Origin: Pectobacterium cacticida
GTDB lineage: Bacteria; Pseudomonadota; Gammaproteobacteria; Enterobacterales; Enterobacteriaceae
Assembly (NCBI RefSeq): GCF_036885195.1
Contig: NZ_CP133656.1
Span: 2,914,001 to 2,978,000, forward strand
Direction: 5' to 3'
Length of the DNA stretch: 64,000 nt
Position numbers and translations under genes: made by a program
Notes under the pieces: model-generated
Seen by the model: only the letters and a program-made list of their open reading frames with translations
Database searches by the model: none
Told to the model about the DNA's origin: nothing
In this document: positions 36,360 to 45,449 of the stretch, piece after piece
Layout of the letters: each line of letters starts with the position of its first letter
Position numbering within the stretch: the stretch's first letter is position 1

Positions 36360-37130
36360 CTACGTCCGCAGCCCGCGTCCGCGTTCGATCAACCACCACA
36401 CCAACAGATAAAATACCACAATAAAGGCGATCAACACCGACATCGTAAACAGCAGCGGGACGTCTTGAACCCCAAGAAAGCCGTAACGAAAGCCGCTGAT
36501 CATATACACCACCGGATTCAGTTTAGAGACATCCTGCCAGAATGGCGGCAATAGCGTCAGCGAGTAAAACACCCCGCCCAGATAGGTCAGCGGCGTCAAC
36601 ACAAACGTCGGGATCAGGCTAATATCATCAAAGGTCTTGGCGAAGACCGCATTCAGTAACCCCGCCAGAGAAAATAGCATCGCCGTCAATAGTAGCGTTA
36701 GGACAATAATCCACCAGGCGTGAACATGTAACGGAACGAAAAATAAGGATATGGCCGTGACCAGTACGCCAACGCACACACCGCGCGCGATCCCGCCTCC
36801 GATATAACCCATAATGATCACGTGTGTTGGTACTGGGGCAACCAGCAATTCTTCAATATTGTGTTGAAACTTGGCGCTGAAAAAAGAGGAGGCAACATTG
36901 GCATAAGCGTTAGTAATCACCGCCATCATGATTAGACCAGGCACAATAAATTGCATGTAACTAAAACCGTGCATTTCACCAATACGCGACCCTATCAGAT
37001 TACCAAAAATAATAAAATACAACGTCATGGTGATCACAGGCGGCACCAGCGTCTGGATCCAGATCCGGCCGAATCGGGTGATTTCTTTAACCCAGATACT
37101 TTGTAGCGCCACCCAATACAACTGTATCAT
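36360..37130 (-). CDS. yadH: ABC-2 type transporter permease YadH
   Basis: 256 residues, six predicted membrane spans of the ABC-2 family, with the signature region PVPTHVIIMGYIGGGIARG and the conserved LTPLTYLGGVFYSL. It pairs with YadG as an exporter whose substrate is unknown in E. coli. The start overlaps the yadG stop by 4 bases (ATGA). Confidence 0.93.
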   Translation of the reverse strand: MIQLYWVALQSIWVKEITRFGRIWIQTLVPPVITMTLYFIIFGNLIGSRIGEMHGFSYMQFIVPGLIMMAVITNAYANVASSFFSAKFQHNIEELLVAPVPTHVIIMGYIGGGIARGVCVGVLVTAISLFFVPLHVHAWWIIVLTLLLTAMLFSLAGLLNAVFAKTFDDISLIPTFVLTPLTYLGGVFYSLTLLPPFWQDVSKLNPVVYMISGFRYGFLGVQDVPLLFTMSVLIAFIVVFYLLVWWLIERGRGLRT

Positions 37131-38065
37131 GCTTTTTCTCCCTTACGATTCACCCCGTTCCCGTTCACTAATGTGACAAACAACTCTTCCAGCCGGTTCG
37201 CTTTATTGCGCATGCTTAATATCGTTATCCCCTGTGCGCTAAGCTGACTAAATAATGCGTTTAAGCCTTGTTCGCGCATCACATCCACTTCCAACGTTGA
37301 CGTATCTATCAGGCGGAAAGCGTAACCTTCGAGCTGCGGTAGCGGGCTTTTCGGCGCTAAATCAAAAATAAATGTCTCGGACTTCAGTTGAGCAAGCAGC
37401 TGCTTCATAGAGGTATTTTCCACCAGCTCTCCCCGCTGGATGATCCCGATATTACGGCACAGCATTTCCGCCTCTTCCAGATAGTGTGTCGTCAGGATAA
37501 TCGTGGTGCCTTGTGCGTTCAGTTCTTTTAGAAAACCCCACATGGAGCGGCGGAGTTCAATATCCACACCCGCCGTTGGTTCGTCCAGAATCAGCAGTTT
37601 CGGCTCATGCATTAACGCACGGGCAATCATCAGGCGGCGCTTCATTCCGCCAGACAACATCATCGCCTTTTCGTTGCGTTTACTCCACAAATCCAACTGT
37701 TTCAGATACTTTTCGGCTCTTTGCAAGGCATCCTGCCGTTTCACGCCATAATAGCCCGCCTGATTGACCACAATCTGTAATACCGTTTCGAACGGGTTGA
37801 AGTTAAATTCCTGCGGAACCAGCCCTAACTGGCGTTTAGCATTCACCTTATCTAACTCAAGGTCGTAGCCAAAAACACGAACGTTGCCTGCGGTTTTATT
37901 CACCAGCGAGCTGACAATCCCAATTGTGGTGGATTTTCCCGCCCCATTGGGCCCCAGCAGCGCGTAGAAATCCCCCGCGTCTACGTTTAGGTTGATTCCT
38001 CGTAACGCCTCGACGCCTCCCGGATAGGTTTTGGTTAACTGCGCCAGTTCCAGTGCATATGTCAT
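37127..38065 (-). CDS. yadG: ABC transporter ATPase YadG
   Basis: 312 residues. Walker A GPNGAGKST (about 38), Q-loop LVPQEFNFNPF, signature LSGGMKRR, Walker B LLILDEPTAGVD and switch His LTTHYLEEAE are intact, of the exporter-type (drug/polysaccharide) subfamily. The substrate is not known. It is divergent from can, with the two genes separated by 138 bp. Confidence 0.93.
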   Translation of the reverse strand: MTYALELAQLTKTYPGGVEALRGINLNVDAGDFYALLGPNGAGKSTTIGIVSSLVNKTAGNVRVFGYDLELDKVNAKRQLGLVPQEFNFNPFETVLQIVVNQAGYYGVKRQDALQRAEKYLKQLDLWSKRNEKAMMLSGGMKRRLMIARALMHEPKLLILDEPTAGVDIELRRSMWGFLKELNAQGTTIILTTHYLEEAEMLCRNIGIIQRGELVENTSMKQLLAQLKSETFIFDLAPKSPLPQLEGYAFRLIDTSTLEVDVMREQGLNALFSQLSAQGITILSMRNKANRLEELFVTLVNGNGVNRKGEKA

Positions 38066-38203
38066 AAGAAATGGATTGCCTTATTATCAGTGAGTTCTAC
38101 AGATTCGAAGTTACGACGAGTATAAACTATCGTTTTTCAAACGACGTATGTTGCCTTATATTACTCTCCACTGCTCCTTGTTTGTTACAGGTCATTTACT
38201 TTC

Positions 38204-38845
38204 ATGAAAGAAATCGAAACGCTCATCGCCAACAACAAGCTTTGGTCTAAAACGATGGTGGAAGAGGATCCTGGCTATTTTGAACGACTGGCGCAGGCAC
38301 AACGGCCCCGTTTTCTATGGATTGGATGTTCGGATAGTCGCGTACCTGCGGAAAGCCTCACTAGCCTTGCGCCGGGTGAACTCTTTGTTCACCGCAATGT
38401 CGCCAATCTGGTTATCCACACCGATCTCAATTGCTTATCTGTTGTACAATATGCTGTCGAAGTACTTGAAGTTGAACATATTATCATCTGTGGTCACTAC
38501 GGCTGCGGCGGCGTTCAGGCGGCGGTGGAAAACCCAGAGCTGGGGTTGATCAACAACTGGCTGCTGCATATTCGCGATTTGTGGTACAAGCATAGCTCGC
38601 TGCTGGGAGAATTACCCCCCGAACAGCGGCTGGATACGCTCTGTGAAATCAACGTCGTCGAGCAGGTGTATAACCTGGGTCACTCCACCATTATGCAATC
38701 TGCCTGGAAGCGGGGACAGAAGGTCATGATCCACGGTTGGGTGTATGGTATTCAGGATGGCCGCTTACGCGACCTGGAAGTAACGGCAACCAACCGGGAA
38801 ACGCTGGAACAACGCTATCGCCGCGCGATTTCCACGCTGTCTTGA
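38204..38845 (+). CDS. can: beta-class carbonic anhydrase 2
   Basis: 213 residues. The zinc ligands Cys42 (IGCSDSR, with Asp44), His98 and Cys101 (HYGCGG) match E. coli Can. It interconverts CO2 and bicarbonate, which is needed for growth in air. The order yadGH-can-hpt is that of E. coli. Intact; the start is ATG preceded by GGTC, so no strong ribosome site. Confidence 0.97.
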   Translation: MKEIETLIANNKLWSKTMVEEDPGYFERLAQAQRPRFLWIGCSDSRVPAESLTSLAPGELFVHRNVANLVIHTDLNCLSVVQYAVEVLEVEHIIICGHYGCGGVQAAVENPELGLINNWLLHIRDLWYKHSSLLGELPPEQRLDTLCEINVVEQVYNLGHSTIMQSAWKRGQKVMIHGWVYGIQDGRLRDLEVTATNRETLEQRYRRAISTLS

Positions 38846-38904
38846 TTCGCTAGCTGGCGCCCACTTGCGGGGCGTCGCTTACGCCATCAGCCCGATCGGG
38901 TTCG

Positions 38905-39441
38905 CTATTCCTGCGGTATAACCTTGCCGACATAGGGTAAATGGCGATAGTGTTGGGCATAATCAATGCCGTAACCCACAACAAACTCATCAGGGATCGA
39001 GAAACCAACCCACTCCACATTCACGGCGACTTCACGGCGCTCGGGTTTATCCAGCAGCGTACAAATCGCCAACGATTTCGGCCCACGCAGTTGCAAAATT
39101 TCCCGCACTTTGCTCAGCGTATTACCCGAGTCGATAATATCTTCGACGATCAATACATCTTTACCACGAATATCTTCATCCAGATCTTTCAAAATCTTTA
39201 CGTCACGCGTACTGCTCATACCGCTGCCATAGCTGGATGCCGTCATGAAATCCACTTCATGGGGGACATCGATCGCCCGGCATAAATCAGCCATAAAGAT
39301 AAACGATCCGCGTAGTAGCCCCACCAACACCATATCGCTGCCGCTCTCACGGTAGTGTTCGCTGATCTGTTGCCCCAGTTCGGTAACCCGCGCCATCACT
39401 TCCTGCTCAGAAATCATGACGTCCACGGTATGTTTCATCAT
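38905..39441 (-). CDS. hpt: hypoxanthine phosphoribosyltransferase
   Basis: 178 residues from ATG 39441, preceded by AAGAG at 8 bases; ATG 39438 is the next codon. It salvages hypoxanthine (and guanine weakly) to IMP with PRPP. The PRPP loop VLIVEDIIDSGNTL is near residue 100, and LVGLLRGSFIFMADLCR, FMTASSYGSGM and VGYGIDYAQHYRHLPYVG are conserved. A longer frame reaching 39489 has no ribosome site. Normal flank gcd is missing upstream. Confidence 0.96.
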   Translation of the reverse strand: MMKHTVDVMISEQEVMARVTELGQQISEHYRESGSDMVLVGLLRGSFIFMADLCRAIDVPHEVDFMTASSYGSGMSSTRDVKILKDLDEDIRGKDVLIVEDIIDSGNTLSKVREILQLRGPKSLAICTLLDKPERREVAVNVEWVGFSIPDEFVVGYGIDYAQHYRHLPYVGKVIPQE

Positions 39442-39602
39442 ACTGATAACTCTTTGAAGTAAGGTATTCAGCACCATCGACAATATCACAGACTCATTAT
39501 CGATGATGCGCCCATGCTGATGTTAAAAAATAGGGGTGAATGATTCGGTTTGAGACACGCCCAAGCGCGCGCAGTATAGCAGAAACCACGCAATGAGGCG
39601 GA

Positions 39603-40670
39603 TCATGAGCTTGATGCTGTCGGCAACAATGTCGGGTACAAGACTGGGGGATCCGTCTTAATACTTAGACGTACCTGCTGCCCCGGCTCAAACCAGTTGC
39701 TTGTCTGCACCAGCAGCATCAATTCTCCCAGCTTCACCCGATACAAGTTTGATGTCCCCATGAACAGTCGATCTTCGATCGATGCAGGCCCATCGGGGTC
39801 GAGCGCCAGCGCCACGTCTGCCGGGCGTACCATCCAATCGCACGGCAAATCTATCGGCTGATTGAGCGGATGGGTCGCATGGTGATCGCCCAATGGGCTC
39901 CGCCACTGATGGTCACTCATGATCTTCACGGGAAGATAATTGGTATTTCCCATAAAATCAGCCACAAAGCGGCTATTCGGGCGATGATATAGCTCATAGG
40001 GATAACCCTGCTGCATAATTTTCCCTTCATCCAGCAGGATCAAATGGTCGGCGCAGGCAAAGGCTTCTTCCCGACGATGTGTGGCAAAAATCGCCGCGAC
40101 ATGGCGCTGTTTGAGAATTTGTCGTAATTCGGTAATGAGGCGATAACGGGTCTGGCTGTCTAAACCTGAAAAAGGTTCGTCCAGCAATAATAGCTTCGGG
40201 TCACAAGCCAGCGCGCGGGCAATAGCCAAACGCTGTTGCCGCTCATTAGAGAGTTCATGCGGATAACGCGCGGCGACAGCATCCAGTTGCAACAGTAACA
40301 GCATCTCCGCGCAGATTGACTGCACCTCATTTTCCGGACGCCCATAGAGTCCAAACGCGATGTTGCCTTCCACCGTCAAATGCGGAAAAAGGGCATAATC
40401 ATGAAAAATCAGGCCAATCTGGCGCAATTCGGGTAAAACATATTCTTGCGGTGAACTGATGGGTTCCCCTTCCAGCAAAATCTTGCCTTGGGTAATCGGC
40501 ATCAAACCAGCGATCGCGTGCAATAGTAAGGTGTTACCGCAGCCGTTTCTGCCTAACAGGCAGATTGTCTCATCGGCGCGTACGGCAAATGAGATGTTCT
40601 CCAACACAGGGGATTGCTGCAACGTACAGCTTACCGACTGCACGCTGAGAATATCTCTCGACGTGGCCAT
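39603..40670 (-). CDS. fbpC: FbpC-like ferric iron ABC ATPase with altered Walker A
   Basis: 355 residues, a typical length. Family traits: Q-loop LIFHDYALFPHLT, Walker B LLLLDEPFSGLD, switch His ATHRREEA and a C-terminal TOBE-like region (WMVRPADVAL). Two core sites deviate: Walker A reads GRNGCGNT, with Asn46 (codon at 40533-40535) where the ATP-binding Lys is expected, and the signature reads LSNERQQR where LSGGQ is expected. As read, ATP hydrolysis should be badly impaired. It is 4 bases from fbpB, and no FbpA-type binding protein is adjacent. Assignment to iron rests on similarity to the SfuC/FbpC group. Confidence 0.75.
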   Translation of the reverse strand: MATSRDILSVQSVSCTLQQSPVLENISFAVRADETICLLGRNGCGNTLLLHAIAGLMPITQGKILLEGEPISSPQEYVLPELRQIGLIFHDYALFPHLTVEGNIAFGLYGRPENEVQSICAEMLLLLQLDAVAARYPHELSNERQQRLAIARALACDPKLLLLDEPFSGLDSQTRYRLITELRQILKQRHVAAIFATHRREEAFACADHLILLDEGKIMQQGYPYELYHRPNSRFVADFMGNTNYLPVKIMSDHQWRSPLGDHHATHPLNQPIDLPCDWMVRPADVALALDPDGPASIEDRLFMGTSNLYRVKLGELMLLVQTSNWFEPGQQVRLSIKTDPPVLYPTLLPTASSS

Positions 40671-40674
40671 ATGA

Positions 40675-42276
40675 TTATCCTTTTATATTTAGTGCACGAT
40701 TCAGCCAAAAAACAGGAATAAGCCCCACCGCTACCAGCCCCAGTGCAGAAAAAGCAAATGACGCGATCTGCTCACTCGTCGTTAAGCGAAAAACTGCCGT
40801 GGCCAACGTATCAATCCCAAAAGGACGCAACAATAGCGAAATATTCAGCTCTTTCATGCTTTCCGTAAAGATCAGCAGCGCCCCGATAAAGAGGCTGCGA
40901 CGCAGCAGCGGAATATGCACGCGTGACCAGCGGCTGAAGGGAGATGCGCCCAGTACAAGGCTTGTGCCGTCTAACGACCGTGGAATGGCGTCCATGCTGC
41001 GCTCAAGACTCTCTAACATCAGACGCCCAAACTTAGCGCAATAAGCCAACACGAGAATTAGCAGCGGCACCGCTGGCGAGGCCGCCGTAACAGGTTCCCC
41101 GATAGCGTGAACAATTAAGTTAATCCCGTTCGTTATCGCCGACAGTAGAATACACATCCCAACAGCTATCACCACACCGGGTAATGCAACGCTCAGGTTA
41201 ATTAACCGAACCGACGTTTGATTGGCAAATGCGCCCGCCGTACGCCTGTAAAAGATAAATGACAGCGACATCAGCGCAATGGTAGCCGTAGCGATGGAGG
41301 ACACGATCAGACTATTCATTGCCGCCTGGAGGAATGTGCTATCCCATACTGTTTTGGTATGGCGCATCGCCACAAATAATAGATACAGAATAGGGAACAG
41401 GAACGACAGGCAAACAAGGCTCCAGCAGTAACCACACACCATCCTGCCGCGCCACCCGCTTAACACGGGTGGCGCCACCGGGGAGGACGTTAGTTGAGCG
41501 TGATATATACGTTGCTGGCGGCGCCAGCGATTGACCAGAAAGACCAGGAGAACAGTTGTAGGTAAAATCAGCACACTAAGCCGTGCCGAGGCCCCGAGGT
41601 CGCCCTGCATCTGCCAGGTATCCAGCACCTGCGTTGTTATGGTTGGAATGCCAAGATAAGCCGCCGCCCCATAATCGCCTAAAGCTTCAATCACCACCAG
41701 CGCGCCACCGCAAGCCAGCGCCGGCAGCGCTATCGGCATGCACACACGGCGGAGAACCTGAGCGCGCGTCTGGTTCAGCAGATGCGCCGAATGAATCATG
41801 CTGGCGGGCAGTTTCAACAACGTATCGCGCACCAACAGGTAAATGTAGGGATACCACACGAGCGCGAGTATCAGGCTCGCGTAAAGAAGTAAAACCGGCT
41901 GCGCGGTAATAGTAGATTCCTGTCGTGATAAATCGATTAGTATCCCGCCTTCACGTAAGGCATCGATATAAAGATAAGCGAGCAGGAATGCAGGCATAGC
42001 GAACGGTAGGCAAAGCGCCCACTGCAACACGCGATGACCGGGAAAACGGTACAGCGCGATAAACCAGGCCGAAGGCGCACCAAACAGCAGGCTGAAGAAG
42101 AGTGTTGCCAACATAATCGTCGCAGAATGTATCAGGTAGGTGGGTAACCCGGTTTGCCATAGTTGAGCAAACCCCTGCCCATCGGCAAAAAAGGCCTGAT
42201 AAAAGACCGCGACTAAAGGAAGCAGTAATAGCCCCGCCAACAACCCGCTACTGACACGCCATGCACCGGAAATCAT
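40675..42276 (-). CDS. fbpB: FbpB-like ferric iron ABC permease
   Basis: 533 residues, a fused two-half permease with about 12 membrane spans. It resembles SfuB/FbpB: the first half has HSAHLLNQTRAQVLRRVCMP, and the second has RSLDGTSLVLGASPFSRW and SMKELNISLLLRPFG, the regions that dock on the ATPase. It would move Fe(III) released from a periplasmic binding protein. The frame is open throughout, in contrast to the damaged ATPase gene. Inserted between hpt and yacC, where E. coli has gcd and cueO. Confidence 0.8.
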   Translation of the reverse strand: MISGAWRVSSGLLAGLLLLPLVAVFYQAFFADGQGFAQLWQTGLPTYLIHSATIMLATLFFSLLFGAPSAWFIALYRFPGHRVLQWALCLPFAMPAFLLAYLYIDALREGGILIDLSRQESTITAQPVLLLYASLILALVWYPYIYLLVRDTLLKLPASMIHSAHLLNQTRAQVLRRVCMPIALPALACGGALVVIEALGDYGAAAYLGIPTITTQVLDTWQMQGDLGASARLSVLILPTTVLLVFLVNRWRRQQRIYHAQLTSSPVAPPVLSGWRGRMVCGYCWSLVCLSFLFPILYLLFVAMRHTKTVWDSTFLQAAMNSLIVSSIATATIALMSLSFIFYRRTAGAFANQTSVRLINLSVALPGVVIAVGMCILLSAITNGINLIVHAIGEPVTAASPAVPLLILVLAYCAKFGRLMLESLERSMDAIPRSLDGTSLVLGASPFSRWSRVHIPLLRRSLFIGALLIFTESMKELNISLLLRPFGIDTLATAVFRLTTSEQIASFAFSALGLVAVGLIPVFWLNRALNIKG

Positions 42277-42360
42277 AGATTAGAAACTATATTAGATGAG
42301 ATCGCTGTTATTAATAACAGAGCCTGACGGCGGCGTCACTTTATCAAACCGCGATAAATG

Positions 42361-42384
42361 CGCGTTAATCTTGTGATTAACGCG
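42361..42384. promoter_or_regulatory. perfect 10-bp inverted repeat before fbpB
   Basis: CGCGTTAATC-TTGT-GATTAACGCG, 85 bp upstream of fbpB and next to the candidate Fur box, 187 bp before yacC. No T-run follows on either strand, so an operator or stabilising hairpin is as likely as a terminator. Confidence 0.5.
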
Positions 42385-42385
42385 A

Positions 42386-42404
42386 GATGATCGTTATCAT
42401 TCGT
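42386..42404 (-). promoter_or_regulatory. candidate Fur box before fbpBC
   Basis: GATGATCGTTATCATTCGT matches 12 of 19 consensus Fur positions, with the core ATCATT. It lies 110 bp upstream of the fbpB start. Fur control is expected for this transporter family; the site itself is weak. Confidence 0.4.
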
Positions 42405-42570
42405 AATCAGAAAAACAAATGCCATATATATCAAATAATTATTTTTATTAGTTTCCCCTATTTCCTTTGCGGGTTTCTTATCATCATCGGATGTTTCCCA
42501 CAAGAAAATTTGGAACCTTATGGGGTATCTGTGATAACGTCATCTGACGATATCTGGAACAGGTTTAACC

Positions 42571-42918
42571 ATGAAAACCCCCGCGCTGGCTCTGCTTCTG
42601 CTAAGCCTGATGAGCTTCTCCTCCGCCAGCAAGGCGTTGAATGAATTTGAAGCGGAAGATCTGGCCGATCTGACCGCGATCTTTGTTTATCTGAAAAATC
42701 ACTGCGGCTATCAAGATCTACCGAATGAACAGATTCGTCGGACGTTGATCGCTTTTGCTCAACAAAATCGCTGGGATCTCAGCAATTACAACGCTTACGA
42801 TATGACGGCGCTGGGTGAAGACAGCTATCGCGATCTCAGTAAAATCGCTATCCCAACACCGAAAAAATGCCAGTCTTTGGCGCGTAATTCGCTCGGTTTA
42901 CTCTCCTACGCACAGTAA
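42571..42918 (+). CDS. yacC: YacC family small periplasmic protein
   Basis: 115 residues with a signal peptide ending near SSASKA (residue 21). The mature part reads LNEFEAEDLADLTAIFVYLK, then NHCGYQDLPNEQIRR and QQNRWDLSNY, with two cysteines (Cys45 and Cys104) likely to form a disulfide. It closely matches E. coli YacC, which lies upstream of speE there too. The function is unknown. AGG stands 9 bases before the start. Confidence 0.88.
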   Translation: MKTPALALLLLSLMSFSSASKALNEFEAEDLADLTAIFVYLKNHCGYQDLPNEQIRRTLIAFAQQNRWDLSNYNAYDMTALGEDSYRDLSKIAIPTPKKCQSLARNSLGLLSYAQ

Positions 42919-43037
42919 TTTCCCTTTTTTTATCTTCTTCCTCCGCGCTGACTGAAATTTGACCGTGCAAGCAGCAAAAGAGTCGGCTATGATGGCGCGC
43001 CAATTTTCATGGCTGTTATCGCGGAGGAAGCCCTAAC

Positions 43038-43901
43038 ATGTCCCAAAAAGAAATTTGGTATGAAACGCTACATGCCAACTTTGGCCAATATTTTTCGATC
43101 GATCGCGTGCTGTATCACGAGCAGACCGAACATCAAGATCTTATCATCTTCGAAAATAGCGCATTAGGCCGTGTAATGGCGCTTGACGGCGTGGTACAAA
43201 CCACCGAGCGCGATGAATTTATCTATCATGAAATGCTCACCCACGTTCCGCTACTGTCACACGGTAACGCTAAACGCGTCCTGATTATCGGCGGCGGCGA
43301 TGGCGGTATGCTGCGTGAAGTCTGCCGCCATCGTAGCGTCGAACATATCACAATGGTGGAGATCGATGCTGGCGTGGTGGAATTCTGCCGCCAGTATCTG
43401 CCCGATCACAGCGCCGGTAGCTATGACGACCCGCGTTTTAATCTGGTGATTGATGACGGCGTTAACTTCGTCAGACAGTGCCGCGACAAGTTTGACGTCA
43501 TCATTTCCGATTGCACCGACCCCATCGGCCCCGGCGAAAGCCTGTTCACCTCCGATTTTTATCAGGGTTGCGCCCGCTGCCTGAATGAAGGCGGAATTTT
43601 CGTCGCGCAAAATGGCGTATGTTTTCTGCAACAGGATGAAGCCATCGGCAGCCATAAAAAGCTCAGCCACTATTTCAACGATGTCAGCTTTTATCAGGCG
43701 GCGATCCCGACGTACTACGGCGGTATTATGACGTTCGCCTGGGCCAGCAATAACCCGGCACTGCGCCAGATAGACGCCACTACACTGCGCCAACGCTTTG
43801 CGCAGTCAGGGATTACCTGTCGCTATTACACGCCTGATGTTCATATTGGCAGTTTTGCCCTGCCACAGTATCTGTTAAGCGCGCTACAGAATGCGCAATA
43901 A
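43038..43901 (+). CDS. speE: spermidine synthase
   Basis: 287 residues. It transfers the aminopropyl group of decarboxylated SAM to putrescine, giving spermidine and MTA (cleared by MtnN). The SAM-binding loop is IGGGDGGMLREV (about 83), the catalytic Asp lies in ISDCTDPIGPGESLF and the entry Tyr in PTYYGGIMTFAW. GCGGAGGAAG precedes the start. It forms an operon with speD, 45 bases downstream. Confidence 0.97.
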   Translation: MSQKEIWYETLHANFGQYFSIDRVLYHEQTEHQDLIIFENSALGRVMALDGVVQTTERDEFIYHEMLTHVPLLSHGNAKRVLIIGGGDGGMLREVCRHRSVEHITMVEIDAGVVEFCRQYLPDHSAGSYDDPRFNLVIDDGVNFVRQCRDKFDVIISDCTDPIGPGESLFTSDFYQGCARCLNEGGIFVAQNGVCFLQQDEAIGSHKKLSHYFNDVSFYQAAIPTYYGGIMTFAWASNNPALRQIDATTLRQRFAQSGITCRYYTPDVHIGSFALPQYLLSALQNAQ

Positions 43902-43946
43902 TCCATCACTTAAGGTGATCGCATAACCACAAGGGGGTGACGTAAA

Positions 43947-44741
43947 TTGCACAAGCTGAAACTACACGGCTTTAACAACCTGACGAAAAGCCTGAGTTTT
44001 TGTATCTATGATATCTGTTACACCAAAACGGCCGACGATCGCGAAGGTTACATCGCTTATATCGACGAACAGTATAACGCTAACCGTTTAACAGAAATCC
44101 TCACTGAAACCTGCTCAATTATCGGCGCCAACATCCTTAACATCGCGCGTCAGGACTATGAACCACAAGGCGCTAGCGTGACCATTCTGGTCAGCGAAGA
44201 ACCCATTGACCCACGAGATGTTGATACCTCGGAGCACCCAGGGCCACTGCCCAACTCCGTCGTTGCCCATCTGGATAAAAGCCATATTTGTGTTCATACC
44301 TATCCAGAAAGCCATCCAGAGGGCGGGCTCTGTACTTTCCGCGCGGATATCGAAGTGTCTACCTGTGGCGTGATTTCACCGCTAAAGGCGCTGAACTATC
44401 TTATCCACCAGCTTGAATCCGATATTGTGACTATCGACTACCGTGTGCGAGGATTCACACGTGATGTCAATGGCATAAAACATTTTATTGACCATCAGAT
44501 CAATTCAATTCAAAACTTCATGTCCGAGGACATGAAAGCGCTCTATCACATGATGGACGTCAATGTGTATCAGGAAAATATTTTCCATACCAAGATGCTA
44601 TTAAAAGATTTCGACCTCAAGCATTACTTGTTCAACGTCAACCCCGAAGAACTCAGCGCGGCTGAACGGAAAAGGATTACCGATCTGCTGTATCACGAAA
44701 TGCAGGAAATTTATTACGGCAGAAACCTGCCCGTGATCTAA
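43947..44741 (+). CDS. speD: S-adenosylmethionine decarboxylase proenzyme
   Basis: 264 residues from a TTG start with AAGGGGGTGA upstream. It supplies decarboxylated SAM to SpeE. The proenzyme cleaves between Lys111 and Ser112 (HLDKSHICVHTYPE), and Ser112 becomes the pyruvoyl cofactor. The whole length closely follows the E. coli protein, with PEGGLCTFRADIEVSTCG nearby. The rare start may limit its amount relative to SpeE. Confidence 0.96.
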   Translation: MHKLKLHGFNNLTKSLSFCIYDICYTKTADDREGYIAYIDEQYNANRLTEILTETCSIIGANILNIARQDYEPQGASVTILVSEEPIDPRDVDTSEHPGPLPNSVVAHLDKSHICVHTYPESHPEGGLCTFRADIEVSTCGVISPLKALNYLIHQLESDIVTIDYRVRGFTRDVNGIKHFIDHQINSIQNFMSEDMKALYHMMDVNVYQENIFHTKMLLKDFDLKHYLFNVNPEELSAAERKRITDLLYHEMQEIYYGRNLPVI

Positions 44742-44821
44742 TCGATACCTCTCACCTCACAGGGCTGTCTCTTAGTCACAAATATAAGGGGCATCGAGGA
44801 TTTTGCCGTTATCCGGCGTAA

Positions 44822-45050
44822 AAATTATGCAGCGGTGCGCTTGACCGCCGAGTGAGCGACAGGACGTCGCGAAAGCCAGCGCCATGCCGGGAGCATGTCG
44901 CTGGCGGCTCGAAAAGCGGGCATGGACACCGCTGGAACCGCGTAGCGGCATAATTTAGCCGGAAGCCTGGGTTCGCAGGGCGGCGGCGACTGAGCGCCCT
45001 GCGTCGGGCGCATGCTATGAAGTAGCATGAAAATGACGGTATCATTGCGC
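44822..45050. repeat. highly structured palindromic intergenic element
   Basis: Nested hairpins: outer arms AAATTATGC (44822-44830) / GCATAATTT (44948-44956) with GCGGT/ACCGC inside; GCGAC (44856) / GTCGC (44866); GCCAGCGCCATG (44875-44886) / CATGTCGCTGGC (44894-44905, one mismatch); then GCAGGGCG (44975) / CGCCCTGC (44995) and CATGCTA (45011) / TAGCATG (45023) inside a GCGC-GCGC pair ending at 45050. It resembles the large palindromic repeats of soft-rot enterobacteria. Whether it is transcribed is unknown. Confidence 0.6.
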
Positions 45051-45287
45051 ACGAAACTATCTCTTATTCGGCATAAAAAGCGTTACTAAGAAGCCAGCTT
45101 TTACCAAAGGAAAGCTGGATTAGTCATGTTGGCTTTTGTCATTCCCACATTACCCTTCATTTCGTCGCACACTATTTCGTCAAAAATGATGCGCATCACA
45201 TTTATTTCTTTCTGCATTTTTTACTTGCATTTTCTGCCAGCCTTGCGGCATCTGGGTTTGCATCAATTCGTCTAAGGTCAACTAAAA

Positions 45288-45333
45288 ATCATATATCTTG
45301 TGTGGTTGAAATTTAAAACACCTACATCTAGTA
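45288..45333 (+). promoter_or_regulatory. candidate pair of NrdR boxes before nrdHIEF
   Basis: Box 1 ATCATATATCTTGTGT (45288-45303) and box 2 ACACCTACATCTAGTA (45318-45333) resemble the NrdR consensus ACACWATATATNGTGT, with centres 30 bp (three helical turns) apart, the usual arrangement. NrdR with dATP represses nrd operons in bacteria. Confidence 0.6.
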
Positions 45334-45343
45334 TTCTTTGTGT

Positions 45344-45449
45344 GGCGCTCGCGTAATGCGTCGCTACCAAGTGGATCGGCTCGGGTACGCCTACCCTGAG
45401 GATAGCCGCTCCGACATACTTCTTTCACGCCAAAGGGTAAATACGAATC
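45344..45449 (+). other. GC-rich leader of nrdHIEF
   Basis: Between the NrdR boxes and nrdH lies about 105 bases with two runs of paired sequence (GGGTA-CGCC-TACCC near 45386; GGCGCTCGCG…GCGTCGC near 45344). It probably is the 5' UTR of the operon. No known riboswitch could be recognised. Confidence 0.35.

Larger units (their letters stand above)
44742..45449. other. 708-bp gene-free region between speD and nrdH
   Basis: It contains a structured palindromic element (44822-45050), an AT-rich stretch (45075-45280) in which nothing was recognised, candidate NrdR boxes (45288-45333) and a GC-richer leader (45344-45449) with a GGGTA-CGCC-TACCC hairpin. Short open frames across the structured element have no ribosome sites and follow its symmetry, so no gene is called. 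Confidence 0.7.

Noticed and set aside
44809..45052. Two overlapping small open frames on the minus strand after speD
   Set aside because: They track the palindromic element, lack ribosome sites and show no family features.
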